A DNA stretch of 64,000 bases from Tunturiibacter empetritectus (GTDB lineage Bacteria; Acidobacteriota; Terriglobia; Terriglobales; Acidobacteriaceae). The stretch lies in NCBI RefSeq assembly GCF_014201375.1, contig NZ_JACHDZ010000007.1, positions 1 through 64,000 on the forward strand, written 5' to 3'. Shown here piece by piece: positions 1-8,238 of the stretch (the stretch's first letter is position 1; each line of letters opens with the position of its first letter). Under the pieces are notes generated by a model. The model did not search any database. It was not told where the DNA came from and was given only the letters and a program-made list of their open reading frames with translations. The position numbers and the translations under genes are program-made.

Positions 1-408
1 AACGCAAACGTCACTTCCATTCAAAGCCTCATGCATCTCACCGAAGAAGGTGATCCTCTCGCCATCAAGGCGATACAGAAGCAGGCCCTGCATCTGGGAC
101 AAGGCCTACGCCTCGTCACCGCGGCCCTGTCTCCGGAGCTCATCCTCATCGCCGGCGCTTTCACCACAGCGTGGTCTGCCTTCGGCTCCATCGTTCAGGA
201 CGAGTTGGTATCCGGAATTCTCGCAGGCTCTCCACCTCGCCTTGAGATCGCAACGGGAGGAGAGATGGCCCGCCTTCGTGGAGCTGCAGCGATCGCCCTC
301 CAGCGTCACTCCGGCTATCACAGCTCATCCCGCCGCGGCACGAAAGAAAAATCGAACGCAAGCAAGCGCCCCGAGACTAGTAATCAAACCGCAAGCATTG
401 CACATTAA
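1..408 (+). CDS. ROK-family sugar kinase/regulator, C-terminal part only
   Basis: The frame is open to the left edge of the window, so the N-terminus lies outside it. The visible ~135 residues contain LGQGLRLVTAALSPELILIAG (about residues 32-52), which matches the conserved C-terminal part of ROK proteins (a loop of the form 'G-x-G-L-a-x-l-x-N-x-x-x-P-e-x-I-v-i-G-G'). ROK members are cytoplasmic glucose/fructose-type kinases or XylR/NagC-like repressors; the ATP-binding and zinc motifs that would tell them apart are not in view. It ends 18 bases before the start of a xylulokinase remnant in the same direction, which fits a pentose-catabolism context. Family assignment is fairly safe, specific function is not. 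Confidence 0.6.
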   Translation, partial: NANVTSIQSLMHLTEEGDPLAIKAIQKQALHLGQGLRLVTAALSPELILIAGAFTTAWSAFGSIVQDELVSGILAGSPPRLEIATGGEMARLRGAAAIALQRHSGYHSSSRRGTKEKSNASKRPETSNQTASIAH

Positions 409-425
409 CACGAGATCTCACATCT

Positions 426-811
426 ATGTATCTAGGCATCGACTGCGGCACTCAAGGGACAAAGGCTCTCCTAATCGATGAGCACGGCATCGCGCAGGAC
501 CGGGGACACGCTATGCATGAGGTGATCCAGCGAGCCGCCGGCGCCCGCGAGCAGGATCCGAAGTGGTGGATTGAGGCGCTTCGCTATCAGTGAAGCAAGC
601 GATATCACACGCTCCTGACCACCAAATCAAAGCTCTCGTGGTTTCCGGCCAGCAGCACGGACTGGTCGTTCTCGACGAGCACCTGCAGGTGATTCGCCCT
701 GCCAAGCTCTGGAACGACAGGGAACCAGCAACGCAAAAACGCGGAATTGATCGCCCGCTTCGGAGGCCAGCAAGCCTACTTCGAGATCTCGTCTGCTCCG
801 CTGCGTTCTAG
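426..811 (+). pseudogene. xylB: Xylulokinase (FGGY kinase) N-terminal remnant, frameshifted
   Basis: ATG at 426 opens MYLGIDCGTQGTKALLIDEH, the FGGY-kinase N-terminal phosphate-binding motif, but this frame stops at 591-593. The homology continues in the next frame from 590 (VKQAISHAPDHQIKALVVSG, then QQHGLVVLDEHLQVIRPAKL, WND), and shifts again near 720 to another frame (NAELIARFGGQQAYFE). Two single-base indels therefore break about 125 codons, and the remaining ~370 residues of a normal xylulokinase are missing. An intact enzyme would phosphorylate xylulose to xylulose-5-phosphate. It follows a ROK gene, as in xylose loci. Confident as a relic, not functional. Confidence 0.75.
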
Positions 812-1271
812 ATGTGTTTGGTCAACTGCTTTTCGTAGGCTTCGGCGAAGCCCTGACAGCGAAGGTTGTTATCCCACTGCCTGGCGAATCTCTGATGCTT
901 GCCAACCCACACGCTCCATCCGGTCTACCAACGGTTCTGTCACCCACTACGGCGAGCTATGGCCCTTGCCATCGAGGCCATCGAAGAGGGTCCGAAGTCG
1001 TTTCGGTAGTAGTAGGGTCCCCGAGCGGATTGTAACTCTGATTAAGAAGTGGAGAGGAAAAAAGATTTTGTAATGCCTATGCGCTCGGGTCTTTCATCGT
1101 TAACGAAGTGATCCCGCAGACCTTGAACGGCGATCTGCGGATCTGGCTCTTGCAGCACTCGTCAGAGTCCAGTGAATAAGCAGTTGCTCACTGCCCCAAG
1201 AGTTCGCAGCTCTCAGGACCACTTATCACTTCTGTAGTGTCCTCCTTATCAGAGGAGAGTCAACGGTTCGG
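812..1271. other. Intergenic/degenerate stretch, no recognised gene
   Basis: Several short overlapping frames exist but none carries a motif I recognise. A peptide stretch read from about 1074 (NAYALGSFIVNEVIPQTLNG) looks protein-like and ends at a stop near 1177, so this may be the tail of another decayed gene. I cannot name its family. Confidence 0.4.
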
Positions 1272-2509
1272 TTACTCCTCCCGTTCAGGCTCGAGCAGCG
1301 CCAGCCCCTGCCGCAGAGATGCCGTATCCATCTTTGCGTACTTCGCCGTCTGGGCGATCGTCTTGTGTCCGGCGGCCTCCTGGATCAGCTTGAGGTTGGC
1401 ACCCTTCTGTGCGAGCCGCGAACAGAACGTGTGACGATTGTCGTGCCAGTGGAAGTTTGTGACCCTCGCCCGATGAAGCACTGAAGCCCACCACTTCTTA
1501 CTGTCCGCGATGCCGAAGACGGAGTTGGCAGGTGACTCGTTCGGCTTATCCTTGCTCCGGCGCTTCCGCTCGAGCGGGATAACCTTCAGGGTCATCAGTG
1601 CCTTCTCTACCGTGGGCAGGATCTGAACCGTCCTCCAGGTCCCATTCTTAGTTTCGCGGAGGGTCAGCTCCTTGGTCTCGAAGTTGACGTCTGGTCCCCA
1701 CGTCAGGGAGTACTGCTCCGTCTTTCTCATCCCGGTCATCAGTGTGATCTCGAACTCACACAGGCGGTGGATCATTCTCTTGGGGCGGCGCTCGTTCTGT
1801 GGGCCGCATGCATCGATGTCCCCTTGGAGGACTGCACGGATCCGTTGCTCCTCCGACGGTAGAAGGAAGCGTCCCTCCCGACCGTTATTCATCGCGCGGG
1901 ACTCGATGGCGCTTACCGGGTTGACGTCGACCAGGTCCCGCTGACGGCCATACTTGTAAATCGCCGAGAACATAGCTTTGTAGCGATTCTGGGAGGCCGG
2001 GGACATCGGTCTCGACGGCTTCGGCTTCTTGAGGGGGTCCCGCGTGTGTGTGGTTGGGGCCGTCATCAAGCTGCTCAGCCAGTCGTCGATCTCGCGGGCC
2101 TTTATGTCCCTCGCCGGTCGAGTGCCGAATGCCTCCTTGATGCGCTGGATACGGAACGGAGGGTTGCGCAGGTCCTTGTACTCGTTGGGCCTGCTCCTGA
2201 TCTGGTGGATGAGCCCGAGAGGTCGCCCAGGAGAACCTCAGCTGTCTTCGCAGCCTCCTTCGCGGCGGCGATCTTGTCAGCTGCTACCTCGGCGGCGGTC
2301 CGGATGGGTAGCTTTGCCAAGGTCGGTACGTCTGCACCGCCGTCGCGCTTGAGCGTCCGCGCCTTCTCCACCCATGCGATAGCGGCTGCTCTATCCCTTT
2401 TAAAGGACTTGCGGACCAGTTTTCCGTCTTTTCGGTACCTAGCGTGATACAGTCCGCTTCCAGGTACCCTCTCATAAACACCCCCTACCATCGCTACAGG
2501 TCGCGCCAT
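1272..2509 (-). pseudogene. Tyrosine recombinase (phage/island integrase), one frameshift
   Basis: Read on the minus strand from ATG at 2509, the first ~95 residues are an arm-binding-type N-terminus (VYERVPGSGLYHARYRKDGK, KSFKRDRAAAIAWVEKA). The frame breaks near 2225 and continues in another frame as LIHQIRSRPNEYKDLRNPPF and the core-binding domain (ASQNRYKAMFSAIYKYG). The catalytic half, from about 2069 down, keeps the Arg in TGMRKTEQYSLTW, HDNRHTFCSRL (H-x-x-R), GHKTIAQTAKYAK (His and the nucleophile Tyr). One indel separates it from an intact ~410-residue integrase, so decay is recent or a sequence error is possible. It lies about 200 bases from a tRNA 3' fragment with a direct repeat, the expected position of an attachment site. 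Confidence 0.85.
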
Positions 2510-2705
2510 TACTGGGTAGTGCCTCCGTCAACCACCTTACAAGAGTGTGATACGAATGTGATACACGCCAGTGTCTAAACCTGCACTTTTTGGCACTTTC
2601 TCTGTTCCAGCCTGCACATCGTGGATCAAGTGTAACTATTGATATAGCTTACTTAATGATGCATCTTGATGCAGGGAAGTGCAGGCTGATAAAGACGCGC
2701 TTAGC

Positions 2706-2751
2706 ACTCCTAACGCGAAGGTCGCAGGTTGGACTCCTGCCCGGGCCACCA
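2706..2751 (+). pseudogene. tRNA 3'-half remnant (possible tRNA-Arg-CCT), integration-site scar
   Basis: The stretch ends like a tRNA: T stem GCAGG (2724-2728), loop TTGGACT, CCTGC (2736-2740), acceptor strand CCGGGCC (2741-2747), discriminator A and CCA (2749-2751). An anticodon-loop-like CTCCTAA precedes it and would give anticodon CCT. No matching 5' acceptor strand (GGCCCGG) lies upstream, the anticodon stem does not pair well, and the T loop has TTGG instead of TTCG. It is therefore a 3' fragment, as left at attL or attR when an island inserts into a tRNA gene. Confidence 0.6.
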
Positions 2752-2756
2752 CGCCA
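2731..2756 (+). repeat. 26-bp direct repeat, copy 1 (candidate att core)
   Basis: This copy starts GGACTCCTGCCCGGGCC and ends ACCACGCCA, spanning the 3' T-stem, acceptor strand and CCA of the tRNA fragment. An identical copy lies at 2784-2809. Duplication of a tRNA 3' end next to an integrase gene is the usual product of site-specific island integration. Confidence 0.7.
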
Positions 2757-2783
2757 CAAATCTCCGAATCGCGCTTCGCATCA

Positions 2784-2809
2784 GGACTCCTGCCCGGGCC
2801 ACCACGCCA
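2784..2809 (+). repeat. 26-bp direct repeat, copy 2 (candidate att core)
   Basis: Identical over 26 bases to 2731-2756. The flanks differ: CAAATCTCC follows copy 1 and GATCAATTC follows copy 2, and copy 2 is preceded by TCGCATCA rather than a T stem, so only the tRNA tail is duplicated. The close spacing (53 bases) suggests tandem att scars from two insertions, or loss of an element from between them. Confidence 0.65.
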
Positions 2810-2873
2810 GATCAATTCGAAACACAAGCCTGACAAAGCATTGACATCCGCTGTTTTACGAGAATTCATCACA

Positions 2874-2902
2874 TTGTCCTGAATATTTATCTGATCTATA
2901 CT
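2874..2902 (+). promoter_or_regulatory. Sigma70-type promoter of the cobalamin operon
   Basis: TTGTCC (2874-2879) and TATACT (2897-2902) are separated by exactly 17 bases. The predicted start of transcription falls near 2909, immediately before the first conserved element of the cobalamin riboswitch, which supports the assignment. A second TTGACA (2841-2846) has no good -10 at the right distance. Confidence 0.55.
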
Positions 2903-2910
2903 CGAACTGT

Positions 2911-3076
2911 TTCCGGTGGTTGCTTCAGAGAAGCCAACCAAAAGGGAATCCGGTGAGAGCCCGGAACTGCCCCGCAGCGGTAATCAGGAACGAAAGCTCC
3001 AACAAGAGCACTGGTCTGGTAGTGGACTGGGAAGCTGGAGCGATTAGGCAGCCTGTAAGTCCGAAGACCTGCCGCA
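2911..3076 (+). promoter_or_regulatory. Cobalamin (B12) riboswitch
   Basis: The leader holds the conserved elements in order: GGGAATCCGGTGAGAGCC at 2944-2961, then GGAACTGCCCCGCAGCGGTAA at 2962-2982, GGGAAG in the middle arm, and the B12-box-like AGCCTGTAAGTCCGAAGACC ending in TGCC at 3050-3073. These are diagnostic for the adenosylcobalamin-responsive aptamer. A small hairpin (GTGTCC / GGACAC, around 3080-3098) and a G-rich stretch follow before cobG at 3198. No T-run terminator is seen, so control is more likely through translation initiation or another anti-structure. High cobalamin should repress the cob operon. Confidence 0.92.
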
Positions 3077-3197
3077 AACAGTGTCCACATCGGACACAGT
3101 GACACACGCCTCCGAGGGGAAGGCCGGGTGGCCGCAGCCTATTCCGTCGCTGCGTTTCCCGACCATCTTGCGGTGACAGGTCAAGAGAGAAAGTCGC

Positions 3198-4502
3198 ATG
3201 ATGAGAGTTGGAGAGAGTTTCTGCCCTGGAATTCTTCACGCCGTCCAGGCGAAAGACGGTCTACTCACTCGTATAAGAGTGCCGGGAGGGATGATCACCC
3301 CCAGCCAACTCACTGCTGTCGCAGAACTCTCAACCTCGTTCGCTAACGGAAACATCGAAATTACTTCACGCTCCAATTTGCAATTGCGCGCGATTCAAAA
3401 GAAAGATCTGAAGTCCTTGGTTCAAGGGTTGGACTCCGCCGGCTTTCTTCCTTCACCAGAACACGATCGAGTCCGCAATGTAGTGACAAGCCCCTTCGCC
3501 GGGTTAGGCTTCGGTGAGATTTTGGATACACGGCCATTCGTTCGAGAGTTAGATCGTCGCCTCATTGCAAATCAGGGGATGGCCGGTCTACAACCTAAGT
3601 TCAGCTTTGCCATCGATGGCGGAGGGGACTGGTTTGCTCGCGATAGCGATGATCTAACCTTGCGAGTGAAGCGAGTAATGAACGTAGATGACACGCATTT
3701 GTTTCATTTCATCATTGGGAACACCTTCTCCGGCTTCTGCGTAAGGGTAGATGAGGCCCTGGACTGCATACTCGAGGCCGCAAAGATATGTCTCAAGATC
3801 TCAAAAGAACTCGAGATGCCAGCAAGGGGAAGGAAGATTGCGTCAGTACCTCAGGCGATGGGTCGATTACTTGAGGAGTTGTCGAGTTTTCTAGTGGCTT
3901 GTCCTTCTCCCGGCAGTTCAACCCTCGTTGCCCATATGCCGGTAGGAGTCTATGCAACTCAGCGATTCGATTTCGCAAACTTGGTTCCCTTGGTTCCTCT
4001 CGGACGACTAACCGCAGAGCAATTGCAGTGTGTAGCCGCAATCGCGAAAGAGTGCGATGGAGATATTCGGTTGGCTCCATGGCGGGGTATCGTGCTCGGA
4101 TCTGTTCCGGAACGTTCGATTAGCCAGATTACTGCGCGGCTTGAGGCCGTAGGCGTGTCCTTTGACGGCAAAGATGGGTATCTGGGGATAGCCGCGTGTG
4201 CAGGGAGCGCCGGCTGTGATGCTTCTTTGGCTGACGTGAGACGTGATGCGTCTTTGTTGGCATGCCGCCTGGCCGGCCGCAATACAAAACATGGCTGGAC
4301 GGTCAACATCTCAGGATGTGAAAAACAATGCGCGATGCGAAATGGTGCGACTGCTGAGCTGATAGCAAGTTCCTCTGGTTACGATTTGCGGATCGATGGG
4401 CGTTTTATCGCGTCAAACTGTTCGCTTGAATTTGTTATGGACAAGGTGGCTGCATGTCAGGCAGAGGTGCCCTTTGAGGTTTTTCGTGACGATGACTTAT
4501 AA
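3198..4502 (+). CDS. cobG: Precorrin-3B synthase CobG
   Basis: CobG is the oxygen-dependent monooxygenase of the aerobic cobalamin route; it hydroxylates precorrin-3A and forms the gamma-lactone of precorrin-3B. The 434-residue product has the nitrite/sulfite-reductase ferredoxin-like half-domain near the start (VPGGMITPSQLTAVAELS, then FANGNIEITSRSNLQLR). It also has the 4Fe-4S/siroheme-type cysteines in CAGSAGC (about residue 334-340) and SGCEKQC (about 372-377). It is the first gene behind the riboswitch, and its presence with cobF marks the late-cobalt (aerobic) pathway. A second ATG at 3201 is equally possible. cobH overlaps its 3' end by 11 bases. Confidence 0.88.
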   Translation: MMRVGESFCPGILHAVQAKDGLLTRIRVPGGMITPSQLTAVAELSTSFANGNIEITSRSNLQLRAIQKKDLKSLVQGLDSAGFLPSPEHDRVRNVVTSPFAGLGFGEILDTRPFVRELDRRLIANQGMAGLQPKFSFAIDGGGDWFARDSDDLTLRVKRVMNVDDTHLFHFIIGNTFSGFCVRVDEALDCILEAAKICLKISKELEMPARGRKIASVPQAMGRLLEELSSFLVACPSPGSSTLVAHMPVGVYATQRFDFANLVPLVPLGRLTAEQLQCVAAIAKECDGDIRLAPWRGIVLGSVPERSISQITARLEAVGVSFDGKDGYLGIAACAGSAGCDASLADVRRDASLLACRLAGRNTKHGWTVNISGCEKQCAMRNGATAELIASSSGYDLRIDGRFIASNCSLEFVMDKVAACQAEVPFEVFRDDDL

Positions 4503-5115
4503 GAAAGACGCCCGGGATATTTACCGAGAATCCTTTGAGATCATCAGGGCGGAATCGGACCTATCTTCGTTCTCACCAGTACTCGCACGCGTGGTGGTGC
4601 GGATGATTCACGCATGTGGGATGACAGATCTGGCGCAATATGTCTCTGCATCATCTACAGCTACTGAAGTCGGCGAGCAGGCGCTTCTAGCCGGGATGCC
4701 CTTACTTTGCGATGCAAATATGGTGGCAAATGGGATCACCCGATCCCGACTTCCGAAGGACAACGAAGTGATCTGTACGCTGAGTGATCCACGCACCGCA
4801 GAACTAGCGAGAAGATTTGAGACGACGCGCAGCGCAGCGGCGCTGGAGCTCTGGCGCGATAGACTCGGCGGTTCGATTGTTGTGATCGGAAACGCACCGA
4901 CGGCTTTGTTTCACCTGCTCGAGATGCTCGAAGCAGGCGCAGCGGCTCCCGCACTCATCATCGGCATTCCTGTTGGTTTCGTTGGCGCGGCGGAGTCAAA
5001 AGCAGCCCTTGAGACTAACCACCTGAATCTTCCTTATTTGACGGTTCGAGGGCGCCGCGGTGGAAGCGCCATCGCCGCGGCTGCCGTCAACGCTATGGCA
5101 AGTGAGGAAGAATGA
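4492..5115 (+). CDS. cobH: Precorrin-8X methylmutase CobH
   Basis: The 207-residue protein begins MTYKKDARDIYRESFEIIRA and carries the conserved VVRMIHACGMTDL with the catalytic histidine at residue 40. It also has the CbiC/CobH landmarks CDANMVANGI, VIGNAPTALFHLLE and GIPVGFVGAAESK. It moves the methyl group from C11 to C12, turning precorrin-8X into hydrogenobyrinate. The start at 4492 overlaps the end of cobG, which implies translational coupling; a longer in-frame reading from 4396 lies wholly inside cobG and is unlikely. The stop overlaps the next gene by four bases. Confidence 0.9.
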   Translation: MTYKKDARDIYRESFEIIRAESDLSSFSPVLARVVVRMIHACGMTDLAQYVSASSTATEVGEQALLAGMPLLCDANMVANGITRSRLPKDNEVICTLSDPRTAELARRFETTRSAAALELWRDRLGGSIVVIGNAPTALFHLLEMLEAGAAAPALIIGIPVGFVGAAESKAALETNHLNLPYLTVRGRRGGSAIAAAAVNAMASEEE

Positions 5116-6623
5116 TTAAAAGCACAATGCCAGGAAAACTATTCGGCGTTGGACTAGGACCTGGCGATCCTGAGCTTATTACTCTCAAGGCTCTGCGTAT
5201 TATCAGGCAGGCTCACGTTGTTGTTTATCCGACAGCCAAGCACGGCCAGAGTAACGCACGTTGCATTGTGAGCGCGGAGTTGACACACGAACAGATCGAG
5301 ATGCCGATGATTTATCCAATCACGACAGAATCGACCGATCATCCTGGCGGTTATGAGGCGATCATTGCTCAGTCCTATGATCAGATGGCTGAGCAAATTG
5401 CGGCTCATCTGCTGGAAGGTCGTGACGTTGCGGTTCTATGTGAGGGTGATCCCTTTTTTTATGGGTCGTTTATGTACCTTCACGACAGGCTGGCTCACCG
5501 CTTTTCCACCTCGGTGATTCCAGGAATTCCATCTGTGATGGCCGCTGCAGCAAGGCTCGGCACTCCGCTCGTCAGAAGGGATTCAGAACTAACTATACTC
5601 CCTGCAACTTTGTCGGAAGATGTCTTGACAGCTCGGCTAAATCCTCGTGATGCATTTGCGATCATAAAACTTGGCCGCAACTTCACGAAGGTGAAAAACG
5701 CATTGTCTCGAGCCCAGGTTTTGAGTAAGGCTCTCTACATCGAACGTGCGACGATGAGCCAGGAGCGGATCGTTCCACTAAGCGAAGTAGATTCGCCAAG
5801 CGTTCCTTATTTTTCGCTCATACTTGTTCCTGATTCGAGGCAGAGCCAACACAGTGATATCGTCAATAGCCCAGGACAGATAGCAGTTGTCGGACTAGGA
5901 CCAGGCTCCGCTGAGTGGATTACGCCGGAGGCCCAGCAAGCACTTGCTAAGGCGACCGATCTGGTTGGATACCAGCGATATCTGGATCGAGTTCCACTTC
6001 GATCCGGTCAGCGTCGTTTCGGATCTGACAACAAGGTAGAGGCAGAGCGCGCACGTCATGCGCTCTCTCTCGCGGAGTCTGGCAGGCGCGTATGTGTCGT
6101 TTCGTCGGGAGACCCAGGTATTTTTGCAATGGCCTCCGCAGTGTTGGAGTCGGTGGATCAGGGGCCAGAAACATGGCGTTCTCTCGATATCCGCATTATT
6201 CCTGGGGTTTCGGCAATGCAAGCAGTAGCAGCCAGATTGGGTGCTCCTCTCGGTCACGATTTTTGCGTTATTTCGCTGTCGGATCGTCTAAAGCCCTGGG
6301 AGGTCATCGTGAAGCGGTTGCACGCTGTTGCTTCCGCTGACTTCGCCATCGCGATTTATAACCCCATCTCTTCTGAGCGGAAGTGGCAGTTGGCAGAAGC
6401 ACAGGCAATTCTCGCAAGCTATAGGACGCCCGAAACACCGGTAGTACTAGCCCGCGCTGTCGGCAGATCAGACGAGAAAATTGTGATCACAGATCTTGCG
6501 CGATTCGATCCTTCATTGGCCGACATGCAGACGCTCATTCTTGTCGGTTCTTCGACAACTCGCAGTCTCGCTTTGTCGAATCATCGGGAGATGATCTACA
6601 CTCCTCGAACCTATGGGGTTTGA
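5112..6623 (+). CDS. cobIJ: Fused CobI-CobJ methyltransferase (precorrin-2 C20 / precorrin-3B C17)
   Basis: This 503-residue protein joins two SAM-dependent tetrapyrrole methylases. Residues 1 to about 250 are CobI (KLFGVGLGPGDPELITLKAL; VAVLCEGDPFFYGSFMYL), which methylates precorrin-2 at C20. From about residue 254 CobJ begins (QIAVVGLGPGSAEWITPEA; VCVVSSGDPGIFAMASAVLE), which contracts the ring and methylates C17. Both domains keep the Gly-rich GxGPG motif and the SGDP/EGDP loop, so both look active. Fused cobIJ genes are known in actinobacteria such as Mycobacterium. The ATG overlaps the cobH stop, and cobL starts three bases after the cobIJ stop codon. Confidence 0.92.
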   Translation: MIKSTMPGKLFGVGLGPGDPELITLKALRIIRQAHVVVYPTAKHGQSNARCIVSAELTHEQIEMPMIYPITTESTDHPGGYEAIIAQSYDQMAEQIAAHLLEGRDVAVLCEGDPFFYGSFMYLHDRLAHRFSTSVIPGIPSVMAAAARLGTPLVRRDSELTILPATLSEDVLTARLNPRDAFAIIKLGRNFTKVKNALSRAQVLSKALYIERATMSQERIVPLSEVDSPSVPYFSLILVPDSRQSQHSDIVNSPGQIAVVGLGPGSAEWITPEAQQALAKATDLVGYQRYLDRVPLRSGQRRFGSDNKVEAERARHALSLAESGRRVCVVSSGDPGIFAMASAVLESVDQGPETWRSLDIRIIPGVSAMQAVAARLGAPLGHDFCVISLSDRLKPWEVIVKRLHAVASADFAIAIYNPISSERKWQLAEAQAILASYRTPETPVVLARAVGRSDEKIVITDLARFDPSLADMQTLILVGSSTTRSLALSNHREMIYTPRTYGV

Positions 6624-6625
6624 CT

Positions 6626-7876
6626 ATGCGACCTACTCAAACTGAAATAGCGAGATCGGATTTCAACGAGCGTTGGTTGTCGATCATCGGCATTGGCGAA
6701 GATGGCTGGGATGGCCTTAGTCTAGCAGCGAAGCAAGCTGTAGAGTCTGCGGAGTTTCTTTATGGTGGCGTTCGCCATCTCGCCTATGTTCCAGCGGTTA
6801 GTGCTGCCCAGATAGCGTGGCCATCTCCCATGGCCCCAGCGGTGCACGAGATTCTGACACACCATCGAGGTCGGAGTAGGGTTTCTGTTTTAGCCAGCGG
6901 CGATCCGATGCTCTTTGGCGTTGGTGTGACGCTCACTCGCGAGTTGGCCCCCACCGAGTTTCTTGTTGTACCGCAGGTCTCTGCTTTTTCCCTGGCGTGT
7001 GCCCGCCTCGGCTGGGGAGTTTCTGAGACCGTCCTGGTATCACTGGTCAATCGCCCGATCGAGCAAATGCACAGATACCTTCATCCAGGCCAGCGGCTGG
7101 TACTTTTCTCTGAAGACGGCACAACGCCTGCGGCAGTTGCGCAATTTCTAACCGACAGCGGGTATGGATCGAGTCAATTCACGGTCTTTGAATATCTGGG
7201 TGGCTCTGCGGAGAGACGCCGGGACGACCGGGCAAATATTTGGTCAGTACAACAATGTGGTGATTTGAATCTGATTGCGGTCGTATGCATTGCTGATTCT
7301 GAAACGAGACGGTTGCCGATTGTTCCAGGACTCTCCGACGATTTCTATCTAACAGACGGACAACTGACAAAACGTGAAGTCCGCGCCGCAACGCTAGCGC
7401 GTTTAGCACCGTTGCCGGGCGAACATTTATGGGATGTAGGAGCGGGTACGGGAACGGTAGGTATCGAATGGATGCGCTCTCATCCTTTATGCTCGTGCAT
7501 TGCCTTTGAAGAACGCGAAGATAGGGCCGCTAGAATTTTAGCCAACGCGAAGAGACTTGGTGTGCCAACCCTAAAGGTAATCAAGGGGAGTGTGCCGTCT
7601 ACTCTCAACGGATTGCAGCCGCCAGACGCGATTTTTATCGGAGGGGGAATCGGCAGGGACGGCCTGTTCCAGGCCTGCTGGGACAGACTCCCCAATGGCG
7701 GTCGGATCGTTGCGAACGCGGTTCGCATCGAAAGCGAGATAGCGGTAGCAACCTGGCAGAGGTTGTACGGCGGCGAGCTTGTGCGAATCCTCGTAGCTAG
7801 AGCAGAACCCGTCGGTGGCGTCCTCGGATGGCGTCATTTGATGCCAATTACTCAATGGTCGGCGGTGAAGTCATGA
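6626..7876 (+). CDS. cobL: Precorrin-6Y C5,15-methyltransferase (decarboxylating) CobL
   Basis: A 416-residue CbiE-CbiT fusion. The N-terminal half is a tetrapyrrole methylase (WLSIIGIGEDGWDGLSLAAK; VLASGDPMLFGVGVTL), and the C-terminal half from about residue 235 is a CbiT domain (DGQLTKREVRAATLARLAPL, DVGAGTGTVGIEWMRS, AIFIGGG). It methylates C5 and C15 of precorrin-6B and removes the acetate carboxyl at C12. I choose ATG 6626, with GGGG eight bases upstream, over TTG 6620, which overlaps the cobIJ stop. The stop overlaps the ATG of the next gene (ATGA). Confidence 0.9.
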   Translation: MRPTQTEIARSDFNERWLSIIGIGEDGWDGLSLAAKQAVESAEFLYGGVRHLAYVPAVSAAQIAWPSPMAPAVHEILTHHRGRSRVSVLASGDPMLFGVGVTLTRELAPTEFLVVPQVSAFSLACARLGWGVSETVLVSLVNRPIEQMHRYLHPGQRLVLFSEDGTTPAAVAQFLTDSGYGSSQFTVFEYLGGSAERRRDDRANIWSVQQCGDLNLIAVVCIADSETRRLPIVPGLSDDFYLTDGQLTKREVRAATLARLAPLPGEHLWDVGAGTGTVGIEWMRSHPLCSCIAFEEREDRAARILANAKRLGVPTLKVIKGSVPSTLNGLQPPDAIFIGGGIGRDGLFQACWDRLPNGGRIVANAVRIESEIAVATWQRLYGGELVRILVARAEPVGGVLGWRHLMPITQWSAVKS

Positions 7877-8238
7877 GCATCTCTTGTTCGATCGGGATTG
7901 GCTGCTCCTCTCGTGCGACATCTTCGGATGTTATTCAGCTTATTCAACAGTGCGTAAGCGAAATTACTCCCGGAGGCATCCTCGCAACGTTGGACCGTTG
8001 CTCAAATATCGGAGAAGCAGTCGCGACTACGCTCAAACTGCGGCTTGTACTGTTTCCGGCGAGTGTTCTTGCGCAGGTTCGCGGAATTAAAAGTCAGTCG
8101 TTGCTGGCTGCATCGAGGGTCGGGACAGCGAACGTCGCAGAAGCATCGGCGTTGGCTTCTCTGGGACCAGCAGCCAGTCTGATTTTGCCGCGCCAGACGG
8201 GACGTTTCTGCACGTGTGCTGTGGCGGTGCTGCGATGA
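7873..8238 (+). CDS. cobE: CobE/CbiG C-terminal-domain protein
   Basis: A 121-residue protein starting [20 protein letters not shown], the typical opening of the CobE/CbiG C-terminal domain (a Gly-Cys-rich beta strand then helix). It also has [20 protein letters not shown] and the closing TCAVAVLR. CobE is required for aerobic cobalamin synthesis and may help product release or lactone handling; its exact reaction is not settled. The length matches stand-alone CobE (about 120-150 residues). ATG 7873 overlaps the cobL stop and the stop overlaps cobM, so it is embedded in the operon. A start at 7828 inside cobL is unlikely. Confidence 0.82.
   Translation: MSISCSIGIGCSSRATSSDVIQLIQQCVSEITPGGILATLDRCSNIGEAVATTLKLRLVLFPASVLAQVRGIKSQSLLAASRVGTANVAEASALASLGPAASLILPRQTGRFCTCAVAVLR

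Noticed and set aside
2841-2846. TTGACA as the -35 box of the cob operon
   Set aside because: The base pattern 17 bases downstream (ATTCAT) is poor; TTGTCC-N17-TATACT starts transcription right at the riboswitch and fits better.
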